A stretch of DNA of 12,331 nt from SIG578 sp036311245 (GTDB taxonomy: Bacteria; Bacillota; Clostridia; Oscillospirales; Ruminococcaceae), in assembly GCA_036311245.1 (NCBI GenBank), contig JAXJQH010000099.1, forward strand, positions 1 to 12,331, read 5' to 3'. Below are positions 5,900 through 12,331 of this stretch, piece after piece. Made by a program: the position numbers and the translations under genes. How positions within the stretch are numbered: position 1 is the stretch's first letter; each line of letters opens with the position of its first letter. Under the pieces are notes generated by a model. It had not been told where the DNA came from, made no database searches, and saw nothing but the letters and a program-made list of their open reading frames with translations.

Positions 5900-7708
5900 T
5901 TGCCTGATTATAAGGAAAAACTAAGAAATTTCTGCATAATTGCCCATATCGACCACGGTAAATCAACTCTGGCAGATAGGCTCTTAGAGCTTACAAGCGC
6001 TGTCAGTATGCGAGATATGAGCGAGCAGCTTCTTGATAATATGGATATCGAAAAGGAAAGAGGAATTACTATTAAGGCTCGCGCTGTGCGCTTAAATTAC
6101 ACCGCGGCGGACGGTGAAACCTATATCCTCAATCTTATCGACACCCCCGGACACGTTGACTTTAACTATGAGGTCTCCCGTTCGCTTGCTGCCTGCGAGG
6201 GCGCGCTGCTTGTTGTCGATGCCTCTCAGGGCATAGAGGCGCAAACCCTTGCCAACACCTACCTTGCGCTTGAGCACGACCTTGAAATTCTCCCCGTTAT
6301 AAATAAAATCGACCTTCAGTCTGCCGATCCTGAGAGGGTGGCTCGCGAAGTTGAGGATGTTATCGGCATTGAGGCTATGGATGCTCCTCGCATCTCGGCA
6401 AAAGAGGGGCTTAATGTAGGCGATGTTTTAGAGCAGATAGTAAAGGGCGTTCCCGCCCCCAAAGGTGACGAAAATGCGCCCCTCTCGGCTCTCATATTTG
6501 ACTCGGTTTATGATAGCTACAAGGGCGTTATCGTTTATATTCGCGTTATGAACGGCACTCTTAAGGCGGGCGACCACATTAAAATGATGGCAACAGGCGC
6601 CGATTTTGAGGTTGTCGAATGTGGTTATATGGGCGCAAACGATTTACTTCCCAGCGCACAGGGACTTCGCGCAGGCGAGGTCGGATATCTCACTGCAAGC
6701 ATTAAAAATGTGCGTGACACCCGTGTCGGTGACACAGTTACAAGCTTTGAGTGCCCCGCCGCTCAGCCCCTGCCAGGCTATAAAAAGGTAAACCCAATGG
6801 TCTATTCGGGTGTTTATCCTGCTGACGGCGCAAAGTATGGCGACCTTAGAGATGCTCTCGAAAAACTTCAGCTCAATGACGCTTCGTTCTCCTTTGAACC
6901 CGAAACCTCTCTTGCGCTCGGCTTTGGATTCCGCTGCGGATTTTTAGGTCTTCTTCATATGGAAATTTTTCAGGAAAGGCTTGAGCGCGAGTTTAATTTA
7001 GACCTTATTACAACCGCCCCAAGCGTTGTCTATAAAATCACGCTCACAAGCGGTGAAACCATAACGATAGATAACCCCACCAACTACCCCGACCCCGCAA
7101 CCATTGCATCGGCGGCTGAGCCTATTGTGCGCGCAAATGTCTACACCCCCACCGATTTTATCGGCGCTATTATGGAGCTGTGTCAGGAAAGACGCGGCGT
7201 GTTCAAGGATATGAAATATCTCGATTCAGCACGCGCCGAGCTTCACTATGAGCTCCCTCTCAACGAGATAATATATGACTTTTTCGATGTGCTGAAATCG
7301 AGAACACGCGGCTATGCTTCGTTTGATTATGAGCTGCTTGAGTACCGCCCCTCAAAGCTTGTAAAGCTCGATATTCTCTTAAACGGCGAAACAGTCGATG
7401 CGCTTTCCTTTATAGTTCACGCCGACAGCGCCTACACAAGAGCTCGCAAAATGGCGGAAAAGCTTAAAGAGCATATTCCCCGCCAGCTTTTTGAGGTGCC
7501 CATTCAGGCGGCAATCGGCGGCAAGGTAATCGCCCGCGAAACTGTAAAGGCAATGCGTAAGGATGTTCTTGCCAAGTGCTACGGCGGAGATATTACCCGA
7601 AAGAAAAAGCTTCTTGAAAAGCAGAAAGAGGGCAAAAAGAGAATGCGCCAGCTCGGCAGTGTTGAGGTGCCTCAGGAGGCATTTATGGCGGTTCTCAAGC
7701 TCGACTAA
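5900..7708 (+). CDS. lepA: Elongation factor 4 (LepA), ribosome-associated translational GTPase
   Basis: LepA is a GTPase related to EF-G that acts on the ribosome under stress and during initiation. From the TTG at 5900 the protein has 602 residues, the usual length. I chose this TTG because GAGGTGA (5888-5894) lies five bases upstream; an earlier in-frame TTG at 5882 would place that site inside the gene. GTPase motifs are AHIDHGKST (15-23), ERGIT (switch I), DTPGH (81-85), NKID (135-138) and SAKEG. The C-terminal domain specific to LepA is complete, including GGDITRKKKLLEKQKEGKK near the end. The protein is cytoplasmic or membrane-associated. lepA has its own promoter, divergent from a small membrane protein gene. 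No terminator is visible between its stop and the riboswitch unit downstream. The usual neighbours hemW and hrcA are absent here. Confidence 0.97.
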   Translation: MPDYKEKLRNFCIIAHIDHGKSTLADRLLELTSAVSMRDMSEQLLDNMDIEKERGITIKARAVRLNYTAADGETYILNLIDTPGHVDFNYEVSRSLAACEGALLVVDASQGIEAQTLANTYLALEHDLEILPVINKIDLQSADPERVAREVEDVIGIEAMDAPRISAKEGLNVGDVLEQIVKGVPAPKGDENAPLSALIFDSVYDSYKGVIVYIRVMNGTLKAGDHIKMMATGADFEVVECGYMGANDLLPSAQGLRAGEVGYLTASIKNVRDTRVGDTVTSFECPAAQPLPGYKKVNPMVYSGVYPADGAKYGDLRDALEKLQLNDASFSFEPETSLALGFGFRCGFLGLLHMEIFQERLEREFNLDLITTAPSVVYKITLTSGETITIDNPTNYPDPATIASAAEPIVRANVYTPTDFIGAIMELCQERRGVFKDMKYLDSARAELHYELPLNEIIYDFFDVLKSRTRGYASFDYELLEYRPSKLVKLDILLNGETVDALSFIVHADSAYTRARKMAEKLKEHIPRQLFEVPIQAAIGGKVIARETVKAMRKDVLAKCYGGDITRKKKLLEKQKEGKKRMRQLGSVEVPQEAFMAVLKLD

Positions 7709-7740
7709 GGCTGTCTATTTGCCGCTTTTTGTAAAAAATG

Positions 7741-7769
7741 TTGACATTTTGTATGCTGTATGATATCAT
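7741..7769 (+). promoter_or_regulatory. Promoter of the lysine riboswitch-transporter unit
   Basis: A consensus TTGACA (7741-7746), a 17-base spacer and TATCAT (7764-7769) predict transcription starting near 7776, about 30 bases before the riboswitch P1 helix. Confidence 0.85.
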
Positions 7770-7800
7770 TTTGTCATAAAATTTAATATATTTGGCATTA

Positions 7801-7985
7801 TGCCGAATGATAGAGGCGCGGCGTTCAATAGTACCGCACGGGCTTGGGAAATGCCTGCGTGCGAAAGGGAACACCGCCGAAACCAAACTAATAAACCCCA
7901 TTTGAGGTTTGGTTGGGCTGCCGCAGAATATGCGCCAGACTGTCACAAGAAATAGTGGAGAGCTATCATGGATTTTAATATGCTT
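7801..7985 (+). promoter_or_regulatory. Lysine riboswitch (L-box) aptamer
   Basis: The 7709-8065 gap between genes is filled by this element, its promoter and its terminator. Conserved L-box segments appear in order: GATAGAGGCGCGG near 7809, TTCAATAGTA, GAAAGGG, GCCGAAAC near 7875, a stem AACCAAAC/GTTTGGTT with GGGCTG after it, ACTGTCAC near 7939 and TGGAGAGCTATC. P1 is ATGATAG (7807-7813) paired with CTATCAT (7963-7969). The 3' side of P1, TCATGG (7966-7971), can instead pair with CCATGA (8016-8021) in the 5' arm of the downstream terminator, giving an antiterminator. Lysine binding stabilises P1 and so favours termination. The transporter downstream should therefore be made when lysine is scarce. 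Confidence 0.95.
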
Positions 7986-8012
7986 TTGCATTATTTTACT
8001 GATGTACTATTT

Positions 8013-8046
8013 AAGCCATGAACTTTTTGCAGTTTATGGCTTTTTT
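8013..8046 (+). terminator. Riboswitch-controlled intrinsic terminator
   Basis: AAGCCATGAACT (8013-8024) pairs with AGTTTATGGCTT (8031-8042) around TTTTGC with one G-U pair, followed by a T-tract. Its 5' arm overlaps the antiterminator partner of the riboswitch P1 strand. The transporter ribosome binding site follows immediately. Confidence 0.92.
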
Positions 8047-8065
8047 ATTTTGAAAGGAGAGTAAT

Positions 8066-9769
8066 ATGAAAAAGGGTGTTTTAGGAAAAATCATTGCTGT
8101 TGTCTTGGCACTTGCTGCAGTTTGCGTTCTGGCTGTCGTTATGAAAACAACAACCGCGGTATCCTGCATAGACTGTGAGGGTATCGGAACTGTAGCAGAA
8201 TATGCTGAGGAAACTAAAGTCTGGGAAACCGTCGTTTGCGAGAGCTGCGAGGGCAGCGGAGAGGTAGCAGGAAGCTGGTATCACTCTACATTTATGGCGC
8301 TTGTGCCGCCCCTCATTGCTATAGCTCTTGCACTTATAACTAAAGAGGTCTATTCCTCTCTGTTTGTCGGTATTCTGGCGGGAGGCCTTTTTGCCTCTAA
8401 CTATAGCGCTCTCGGAACAGTAGATTATATCATAAATGATGGTCTTATTGCTGCAGTTTCGGGCACCGCGGGTATCTTTATCTTCTTGGTAATGCTTGGC
8501 GTGCTGGTTGCGCTTATCAACAAGGCTGGAGGCTCGGCGGCATTCGGCAGATGGGCGCAGAAGCATATCAAAACCCGCATCGGAGCGCATCTTGCAACCT
8601 TTGCGCTCGGAGTTCTCATTTTTATTGATGACTATTTTAACTGCCTTACCGTTGGCTCGGTTATGCGCCCTGTAACAGACTCGCATAAGATTAGCCGCGC
8701 AAAGCTTGCATATCTTATAGATGCAACTGCCGCCCCCATTTGTATGATAGCTCCCATTTCCTCTTGGGCTGCAGCCGTCGCTTCCTACACAGAGGAGGGG
8801 CAGGGAATAGCTCTGTTTATTAAGGCAATTCCGTTTAACCTTTACTCGCTGCTTACTTTAGCTTTTGTAGTCATAATTTCGCTTATGAAATTTGACTTTG
8901 GCCCGATGAAAAGGTTTGAGGCAAACGCATTAAATGGTGACCTTTTCACAGTGGCCGCAACCGCAGAGTCTTCTGAGGAAGAGGGTAGTTCCAAAGGCAA
9001 GGTAATTGACCTTGTTCTTCCCGTTGTAGTACTGATTGCAACCTGCGTATTCGCTCTTGTATATGTCGGAGGAGTACTTAGCGGAGAAAGCTTTATCACC
9101 GCATTTTCAAACACCGATGCAACTGTAGGACTTCCTTGGGGAGCACTGATTGCAGTTGTATTTACTATTATATTCCTTATAGCCCGCAAAGTCATCACAG
9201 CTAAAGATGCAATGGCTGCAATTCCCAAGGGCTTTATTGCAATGGTTCCCGCAATTTTAATTTTAACCTTTGCAACTGCCCTTAAGAATATGACAGGTCT
9301 TCTTGGCGCAAAGGAATATGTCGGAGTACTTATGGAAGGCGCAGCCGCAGGCTTAGAAAACTTCCTTCCCGCGATTATTTTCCTTGTTGCCTGCGCTCTT
9401 GCCTTTGCAACGGGAACTTCTTGGGGAACATTCGGAATTCTTATCCCCATTGTAACAGGTATTTTTGAGCCGACCTCAATGCTTTATATCATCGGCATTT
9501 CAGCCTGCCTTGCAGGCGCTGTCTGCGGCGACCACTGCTCGCCCATTTCTGATACCACAATTATGTCCTCAGCGGGAGCAGGCTGTGACCACGTAAGTCA
9601 CGTTTCAACTCAGCTTCCATATGCAATAACAGTCGCTGCAGTTTCATTTGTTGGATATATAATTGCAGGCTTTGTTCAGAATGCCTTTGTGGTTCTGGGA
9701 GTAAGCTGTGCTATTCTTATTGCCACACTCTTTGTAATCCGCGCAGTTTCTAAAAAACAACAGGCATAA
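8066..9769 (+). CDS. NhaC-family transporter under a lysine riboswitch, probable lysine transporter (LysW-like)
   Basis: This 567-residue polytopic membrane protein belongs to the NhaC Na+/H+ antiporter family. Family signatures are IDDYFNCLTVGSVMRPVTD, APICMIAPISSWAAA, GTSWGTFGILIPI and GDHCSPISDTT (from residue 488), followed by HVSTQLPYA. NhaC-like proteins under L-box control were named LysW and proposed as lysine transporters; control by the riboswitch at 7801 makes lysine uptake the likeliest role here, though ion-coupled antiport cannot be excluded. A strong AAAGGAGAG ribosome binding site precedes the ATG. An added N-terminal module is odd: after a first helix (about 7-26) come two CxxCxGxG motifs, C34-G41 and C58-G65, like one zinc centre of DnaJ, before the conserved core begins near residue 75. 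The basic N terminus suggests this loop is outside the cell. A polar stretch rich in Ser and Glu near 290-305 is probably a loop. The gene is monocistronic. Confidence 0.88.
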   Translation: MKKGVLGKIIAVVLALAAVCVLAVVMKTTTAVSCIDCEGIGTVAEYAEETKVWETVVCESCEGSGEVAGSWYHSTFMALVPPLIAIALALITKEVYSSLFVGILAGGLFASNYSALGTVDYIINDGLIAAVSGTAGIFIFLVMLGVLVALINKAGGSAAFGRWAQKHIKTRIGAHLATFALGVLIFIDDYFNCLTVGSVMRPVTDSHKISRAKLAYLIDATAAPICMIAPISSWAAAVASYTEEGQGIALFIKAIPFNLYSLLTLAFVVIISLMKFDFGPMKRFEANALNGDLFTVAATAESSEEEGSSKGKVIDLVLPVVVLIATCVFALVYVGGVLSGESFITAFSNTDATVGLPWGALIAVVFTIIFLIARKVITAKDAMAAIPKGFIAMVPAILILTFATALKNMTGLLGAKEYVGVLMEGAAAGLENFLPAIIFLVACALAFATGTSWGTFGILIPIVTGIFEPTSMLYIIGISACLAGAVCGDHCSPISDTTIMSSAGAGCDHVSHVSTQLPYAITVAAVSFVGYIIAGFVQNAFVVLGVSCAILIATLFVIRAVSKKQQA

Positions 9770-9776
9770 AAAACAT

Positions 9777-9808
9777 AAAACGCTCTCTTAGCAAAGAGGG
9801 CGTTTTTT
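9777..9808 (+). terminator. Intrinsic terminator of the transporter gene
   Basis: CGCTCTCTT (9781-9789) pairs with AAGAGGGCG (9794-9802) around AGCA with one G-U pair, flanked by A residues before and six T residues after. It begins seven bases after the stop codon. Confidence 0.93.
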
Positions 9809-9851
9809 CTTACGGGAGTTTAGTTTATTTATCCGCTCATGCCGCGGGGCA

Positions 9852-9885
9852 CTCACTTTCTGTCCATGTGGCGACAGAAAGTGAG
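9852..9885. repeat. Perfect 13-base inverted repeat in a gene-free, hairpin-rich stretch
   Basis: CTCACTTTCTGTC (9852-9864) and GACAGAAAGTGAG (9873-9885) are perfect inverted repeats separated by 8 bases, with no T-tract. The stretch 9809-9986 holds no credible gene, but further short inverted repeats follow: GGGCA/TGCCC (9906-9923), the palindrome AAGCCGCGGCTT (9926-9937) and CAAGGG/CCCTTG (9952-9968). Together they suggest a dispersed non-coding repeat or a structured RNA rather than ordinary spacer. The GACAGAAAGT type of hairpin resembles repeats I associate with intergenic regions of many bacteria, but no copy is present elsewhere in this window. Confidence 0.6.
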
Positions 9886-9986
9886 GAAAGAACACCTTTT
9901 TAAGAGGGCACCCCCATATGCCCCTAAGCCGCGGCTTTTACCCCTTTAAAGCAAGGGCGTCACCCTTGTCCCTCTTTACTCTATAC

Positions 9987-10020
9987 AAAAAAACAGCCCT
10001 CTGTATAGAAAGGGCTGTTT
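9987..10020 (-). terminator. Intrinsic terminator of the peptide-binding lipoprotein gene
   Basis: ACAGCCCT (9993-10000) and AGGGCTGT (10011-10018) form the stem, extended by A-T pairs. Read on the minus strand it ends in seven T residues (9987-9993 on + are A). It follows the minus-strand stop at 10034 by about 15 bases. An alternative pairing of CTATAC (9981-9986) with GTATAG (10003-10008) is also possible. Confidence 0.9.
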
Positions 10021-10033
10021 TACTTTTTTTATT

Positions 10034-11656
10034 CTATTTTACATCTACCGAATGGAAAAGAACTGCGCCTTGTTTATCGCGCACAAAGCCGCTGGCGCTC
10101 AATGAGGTTACAAAATAACTGTTTTCAAAATAAAGCGGAGCTACAAGAGCTGATGAATAAAGCGCGCTCTCGGCCTGCCCGTAGTACTTTGCGGCAGAGG
10201 CGGCATCGCTTAAGTTTTGCGCCGCAGTAAATAGAGTAGAGAAGTCGCCGTTTGTAACGGGCAGAATACAGGCAGGGGAGCTCTCAACAAAATATTCAAG
10301 CGATGTAGAGGGGGCGTCGGTGCTTATCTCAAGGGGAATGAGCGCCGCCGCAAAATCACCGCTTTTAACGCGGCTTAAAACCGCCTGCTCGGAGAGATAA
10401 CTTTGCGAAAAATAGAGCGAAAGCTCGCGCTGATAAACCTGATTTAAAGCCGAAAAGGTCTTTTTACAAAGTTCCTTGTCAGGAATGAGGATTTCCGCAT
10501 TATAAATTTCAGAGAGTGAAAGTTCTGAAAGAGCCTGCATATAAAGAACTTTTGCCTGTGCGCTGTCATATGATGGGGCGGAAATACCGCTTGTGAGTTT
10601 ACGGTAATTTTCAGAAAAGCAAACTGCGGTGTCCGAAATAATTCTGTCGGTGAGTGAAAAATGCGAACTGCTGTCGGGATTTAAAATGCCTCTGTCGGTA
10701 CATAGGATAACCGCGTTGCGCAGATTTTTGTTTTTCCACAGCTCGTGCTGCTCGTTAAAAACAAGTGCCCAAGCCGTCGAGGTATTTTTTTGTGCATAAA
10801 AGCTTTGCTTTTGCGAAAGCTTATCGTACTGCTCAGATGAAAGCAGAGCCGCATCGATGTCCCCCTCTTTCAGTAGTGCGACGTGCTCGCGCGTGCTTTT
10901 GGGGAGATAAAGGGTAACCGAGCTAAGATTAGCAGGATTTTCAAGCTTATTGTTGCGAACAAGTTTTACAGAGGATTCACCCCAAGCGCCGAGGAGAAAG
11001 CTGCCGTTAAATATTAGTGTGTCGGCAGAAAGTCCGTATCTGCCCGAGGTGGAGCTGAAAAACTGCTCGTTGCAGGGGAAAAGCGCGGGGGAACAAAATG
11101 CCTCAATCAGAGCGTCATTTTTACTTGAAAGTGTGATAATAAGAGTTTTTTCGTCCTTGCAGTAAATGCCGAGCTTTGAGGTGTCCTCTCCCGCGAGAAC
11201 CTTGTCGGCATTCTTTATGGATTTTAGGGTGCGCATTACATCGGCATTGGGGTTGTCGGTAAAAAGCCGCTTTATTGCAAAGGCAAAGTCCTGCGCCGTA
11301 ATATCTCCGTAGCGGCGTGCCTCACGCTTTTCATAAATGCTCCAGTAAATGTCGTCGTATAGATAAAAGCTGTACTGAAGTCCGTCCTCGGAAACGCCGT
11401 AGTGCCGTACTATTGAGGAAAAAATCTCGCCGTCGGCATTCTTTTCAAAAAGACCTCGAAAGCAGTTTTTTATAATGAGCAGCTCACTGTCGGAAGAAGC
11501 GGTCTGCGGATCGAGATTTCGCGGCGCTGTACTAAGCAGCCAGCTAACCGATTTTCCCGAGCCCGCTCTTGCGCAGGAGAAAAGAACGCAGGAAAACATA
11601 ACCGTGCAAAGCAGCAGCGCTGCCGCACGCAATAGTTTTTTAGCTTTCAAACGCAA
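10034..11656 (-). CDS. ABC transporter substrate-binding lipoprotein, oligopeptide-binding (SBP_bac_5/OppA) family
   Basis: The product is a 540-residue extracytoplasmic lipoprotein that probably captures peptides for an ABC importer. The start is set at the TTG at 11656: AGAGGTGAG lies just upstream and the promoter at 11691-11719 predicts a transcript starting near 11684, so an in-frame ATG at 11746 lies outside it. A TTG at 11650 is a close alternative. The signal peptide is basic (RLKAKKLLR), then hydrophobic, ending in a lipobox VLFSC with Cys28 as the lipidation site. The mature protein opens with SWLLSTAPRNLDPQTA and shows the family pattern of a Trp-containing segment and GDITAQDFAFAIKRLF, which matches the usual TAxDvxxSxxR region. 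The sequence is divergent from well-known OppA proteins. No permease or ATPase gene is adjacent, so it may serve a transporter encoded elsewhere or have become a sensor. The family call is good; the ligand is unknown. Confidence 0.85.
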   Translation of the reverse strand: MRLKAKKLLRAAALLLCTVMFSCVLFSCARAGSGKSVSWLLSTAPRNLDPQTASSDSELLIIKNCFRGLFEKNADGEIFSSIVRHYGVSEDGLQYSFYLYDDIYWSIYEKREARRYGDITAQDFAFAIKRLFTDNPNADVMRTLKSIKNADKVLAGEDTSKLGIYCKDEKTLIITLSSKNDALIEAFCSPALFPCNEQFFSSTSGRYGLSADTLIFNGSFLLGAWGESSVKLVRNNKLENPANLSSVTLYLPKSTREHVALLKEGDIDAALLSSEQYDKLSQKQSFYAQKNTSTAWALVFNEQHELWKNKNLRNAVILCTDRGILNPDSSSHFSLTDRIISDTAVCFSENYRKLTSGISAPSYDSAQAKVLYMQALSELSLSEIYNAEILIPDKELCKKTFSALNQVYQRELSLYFSQSYLSEQAVLSRVKSGDFAAALIPLEISTDAPSTSLEYFVESSPACILPVTNGDFSTLFTAAQNLSDAASAAKYYGQAESALYSSALVAPLYFENSYFVTSLSASGFVRDKQGAVLFHSVDVK

Positions 11657-11690
11657 AATCTCACCTCTTTTACAAATATCATATATAAAA

Positions 11691-11719
11691 AGTATAGCAA
11701 AATGCAAAAGACTTGTAAA
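11691..11719 (-). promoter_or_regulatory. Promoter of the peptide-binding lipoprotein gene
   Basis: On the minus strand TTTACA (11714-11719), a 17-base spacer and TATACT (11691-11696) fit a vegetative promoter. The predicted start near 11684 gives a short leader carrying the AGAGGTGAG ribosome binding site, and decides the start codon of the gene. Confidence 0.72.
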
Positions 11720-11751
11720 GAAAAAGATTTTTATGGCTTTATACATAAAAA

Positions 11752-11796
11752 CAGCCTTTTGGATTAAACTATTTTCGAAATTCTAAGAAAAGGCTG
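11752..11796 (+). repeat. Long-loop inverted repeat ending at the spoVAC ribosome binding site
   Basis: CAGCCTTTT (11752-11760) and AAAAGGCTG (11788-11796) are perfect inverted repeats with a 27-base loop. The right arm contains AAGG and touches the weak GGA element seven bases before the spoVAC start, so pairing could hide the ribosome binding site. No sigma-G-type promoter was convincing upstream. Confidence 0.45.
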
Positions 11797-11805
11797 GAAA
11801 AACAA

Positions 11806-12252
11806 ATGAAATTTCCTACACAGCAGCAGTATAGCAAAATGAGCGAGCAGTATGCCCCCAAATCCCCGATTGTCAAGGATTGCGTTTGGGCATTTTTGAT
11901 AGGCGGGCTTATCTGTGCATTTGGTCAGGGACTTATTGAAACCTACCTTGCGCTGGGAATTACAAAGGAAATTGCAACAGGGCTATGCTCGGTTTCACTC
12001 GTTTTTTTAAGCGCCCTGCTTACAGGACTCGGACTATATGATGACCTTGCCACCCACGCGGGAGCGGGCACCCTCGTTCCCATAACGGGTTTTGCAAATT
12101 CCATTGCCTCGCCCGCAGTCGAGTTTAAAACTGAGGGCCTTATCTTAGGACTCGGAGCCAAGATGTTCATCATCGCCGGCCCTGTGCTTGTCTACGGCAT
12201 TTCGGCATCAGTAATCTACGGTGTTATTTACTATATAATCTCACTGTTTTAA
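11806..12252 (+). CDS. spoVAC: Stage V sporulation protein AC
   Basis: SpoVAC is an inner spore membrane protein of the SpoVA complex that moves dipicolinic acid into the forespore and releases it during germination; in Bacillus it behaves as a mechanosensitive channel. The 148-residue length is normal. Signatures are a short polar N terminus (about 25 residues), WAFLIGGLICAFGQG, SALLTGLGLYDDLATHAGAG, VPITGFANS, EFKTEG and MFIIAGPVLVYG. The N-terminal extension and the FANS/EFKTEG segment separate it from the related SpoVAE. Several transmembrane helices are apparent. The ribosome binding site is weak (GGA, seven bases upstream). In other spore formers spoVAC is followed by spoVAD and spoVAE; here the sequence stops at a terminal palindrome, so their absence means nothing. 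In Bacillus the operon is transcribed by sigma-G; no such promoter is clear here. Confidence 0.93.
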   Translation: MKFPTQQQYSKMSEQYAPKSPIVKDCVWAFLIGGLICAFGQGLIETYLALGITKEIATGLCSVSLVFLSALLTGLGLYDDLATHAGAGTLVPITGFANSIASPAVEFKTEGLILGLGAKMFIIAGPVLVYGISASVIYGVIYYIISLF

Positions 12253-12331
12253 AAACAAAAGGCTTGACCGATCGGTCAAGCCTTTTGTTTTTAAAACAGT
12301 GAGATTATATAGTAAATAACACCGTAGATTA
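12212..12331. repeat. Perfect 120-base palindrome at the window end, probable fold-back artefact
   Basis: Bases 12272-12331 are the exact reverse complement of 12212-12271 with no spacer and no mismatch, right up to the last base. The left arm includes the last 41 bases of spoVAC. A biological terminator would not be expected to mirror coding sequence, so an assembly or library fold-back at a short natural hairpin is the likelier cause. Confidence 0.9.
12251..12292 (+). terminator. Terminator-like hairpin after spoVAC
   Basis: The centre of the terminal palindrome, GGCTTGACC/GGTCAAGCC around GATC, is flanked by A-rich and T-rich arms and starts at the spoVAC stop codon. This is a typical intrinsic terminator layout. 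Because the palindrome continues perfectly into coding sequence, the right arm may have been copied by the assembler, so only the part near the centre should be trusted. Confidence 0.55.

Noticed and set aside
7695..7991. Minus-strand open frame across the riboswitch
   Set aside because: It covers the L-box aptamer and promoter, which explain the sequence fully, and it has no ribosome binding site.
8081..8686. Long minus-strand open frame opposite the NhaC transporter
   Set aside because: The + strand gene is certain by family motifs; the opposite frame has a low-complexity, non-protein-like translation and no start signals.
8842..9450. Second long minus-strand open frame opposite the transporter
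   Set aside because: Its translation is an Ala/Ile/Thr-rich shadow of the hydrophobic + strand codons.
9918..10118. Open + frame of 66 codons across the convergent terminator
   Set aside because: It runs through inverted repeats, a terminator and the end of the minus-strand gene, with no ribosome binding site and no recognisable product.
11657..11746. N-terminal extension of the peptide-binding lipoprotein
   Set aside because: It lies across and upstream of a good minus-strand promoter (11691-11719), and the signal peptide starts properly at 11656.
1..12331. CRISPR arrays, tRNA or rRNA genes, insertion sequences and prophage genes
   Set aside because: Looked for on both strands; no regularly spaced repeats with unique spacers, no cloverleaf, no transposase or integrase sequence seen. 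The half-site array at 5516-5584 has units too short to be CRISPR repeats.

Overview
The window looks like a contig from a spore-forming, Gram-positive anaerobe of the Clostridia, possibly Oscillospirales-like. The signs are a spoVAC gene, a lysine riboswitch, strong GAGGTGA/GGAGG ribosome binding sites with TTG starts, and A/T-rich promoters matching the vegetative sigma-A consensus. The genus cannot be fixed from the sequence. The contig starts inside a gene and ends in a perfect fold-back palindrome that is probably an assembly artefact.

Bases 1-4612 hold the 3' part of a tightly packed aromatic amino acid operon on the + strand. In order it encodes a shikimate dehydrogenase-shikimate kinase fusion (5' end missing), type II dehydroquinate dehydratase, EPSP synthase, prephenate dehydrogenase and class I DAHP synthase, followed by a strong terminator. 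Genes overlap or sit a few bases apart. Together they cover the entry step, the steps from dehydroquinate to EPSP except any encoded elsewhere, and the tyrosine branch. Dehydroquinate synthase, chorismate synthase and chorismate mutase are not in the window.

Bases 4613-5880 hold three short genes for small or anchored membrane proteins of unknown function: a two-helix protein (+), a single-anchor extracytoplasmic protein (-) and a 46-residue single-helix protein (-). Upstream of the anchored protein lies an array of six TGT(A/T)A-type half-sites in 10-11 base phase, resembling binding sites of OmpR/PhoB-family regulators (WalR or PhoP boxes). This is the most interesting regulatory signal here.

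Bases 5840-7708 carry lepA (elongation factor 4) with its own promoter, divergent from the 46-residue gene. Bases 7741-9808 form a lysine-responsive unit: promoter, lysine riboswitch, intrinsic terminator and an NhaC-family transporter, probably a lysine transporter. The transporter has an unusual pair of CxxCxGxG motifs near its N terminus.

Bases 9809-9986 hold no gene but are full of inverted repeats. Bases 9987-11719 carry a lipoprotein of the oligopeptide-binding family (-) with its own promoter and terminator. The window ends with spoVAC (+), whose product belongs to the spore dipicolinic acid channel, then a terminator-like hairpin inside the 120-base terminal palindrome.
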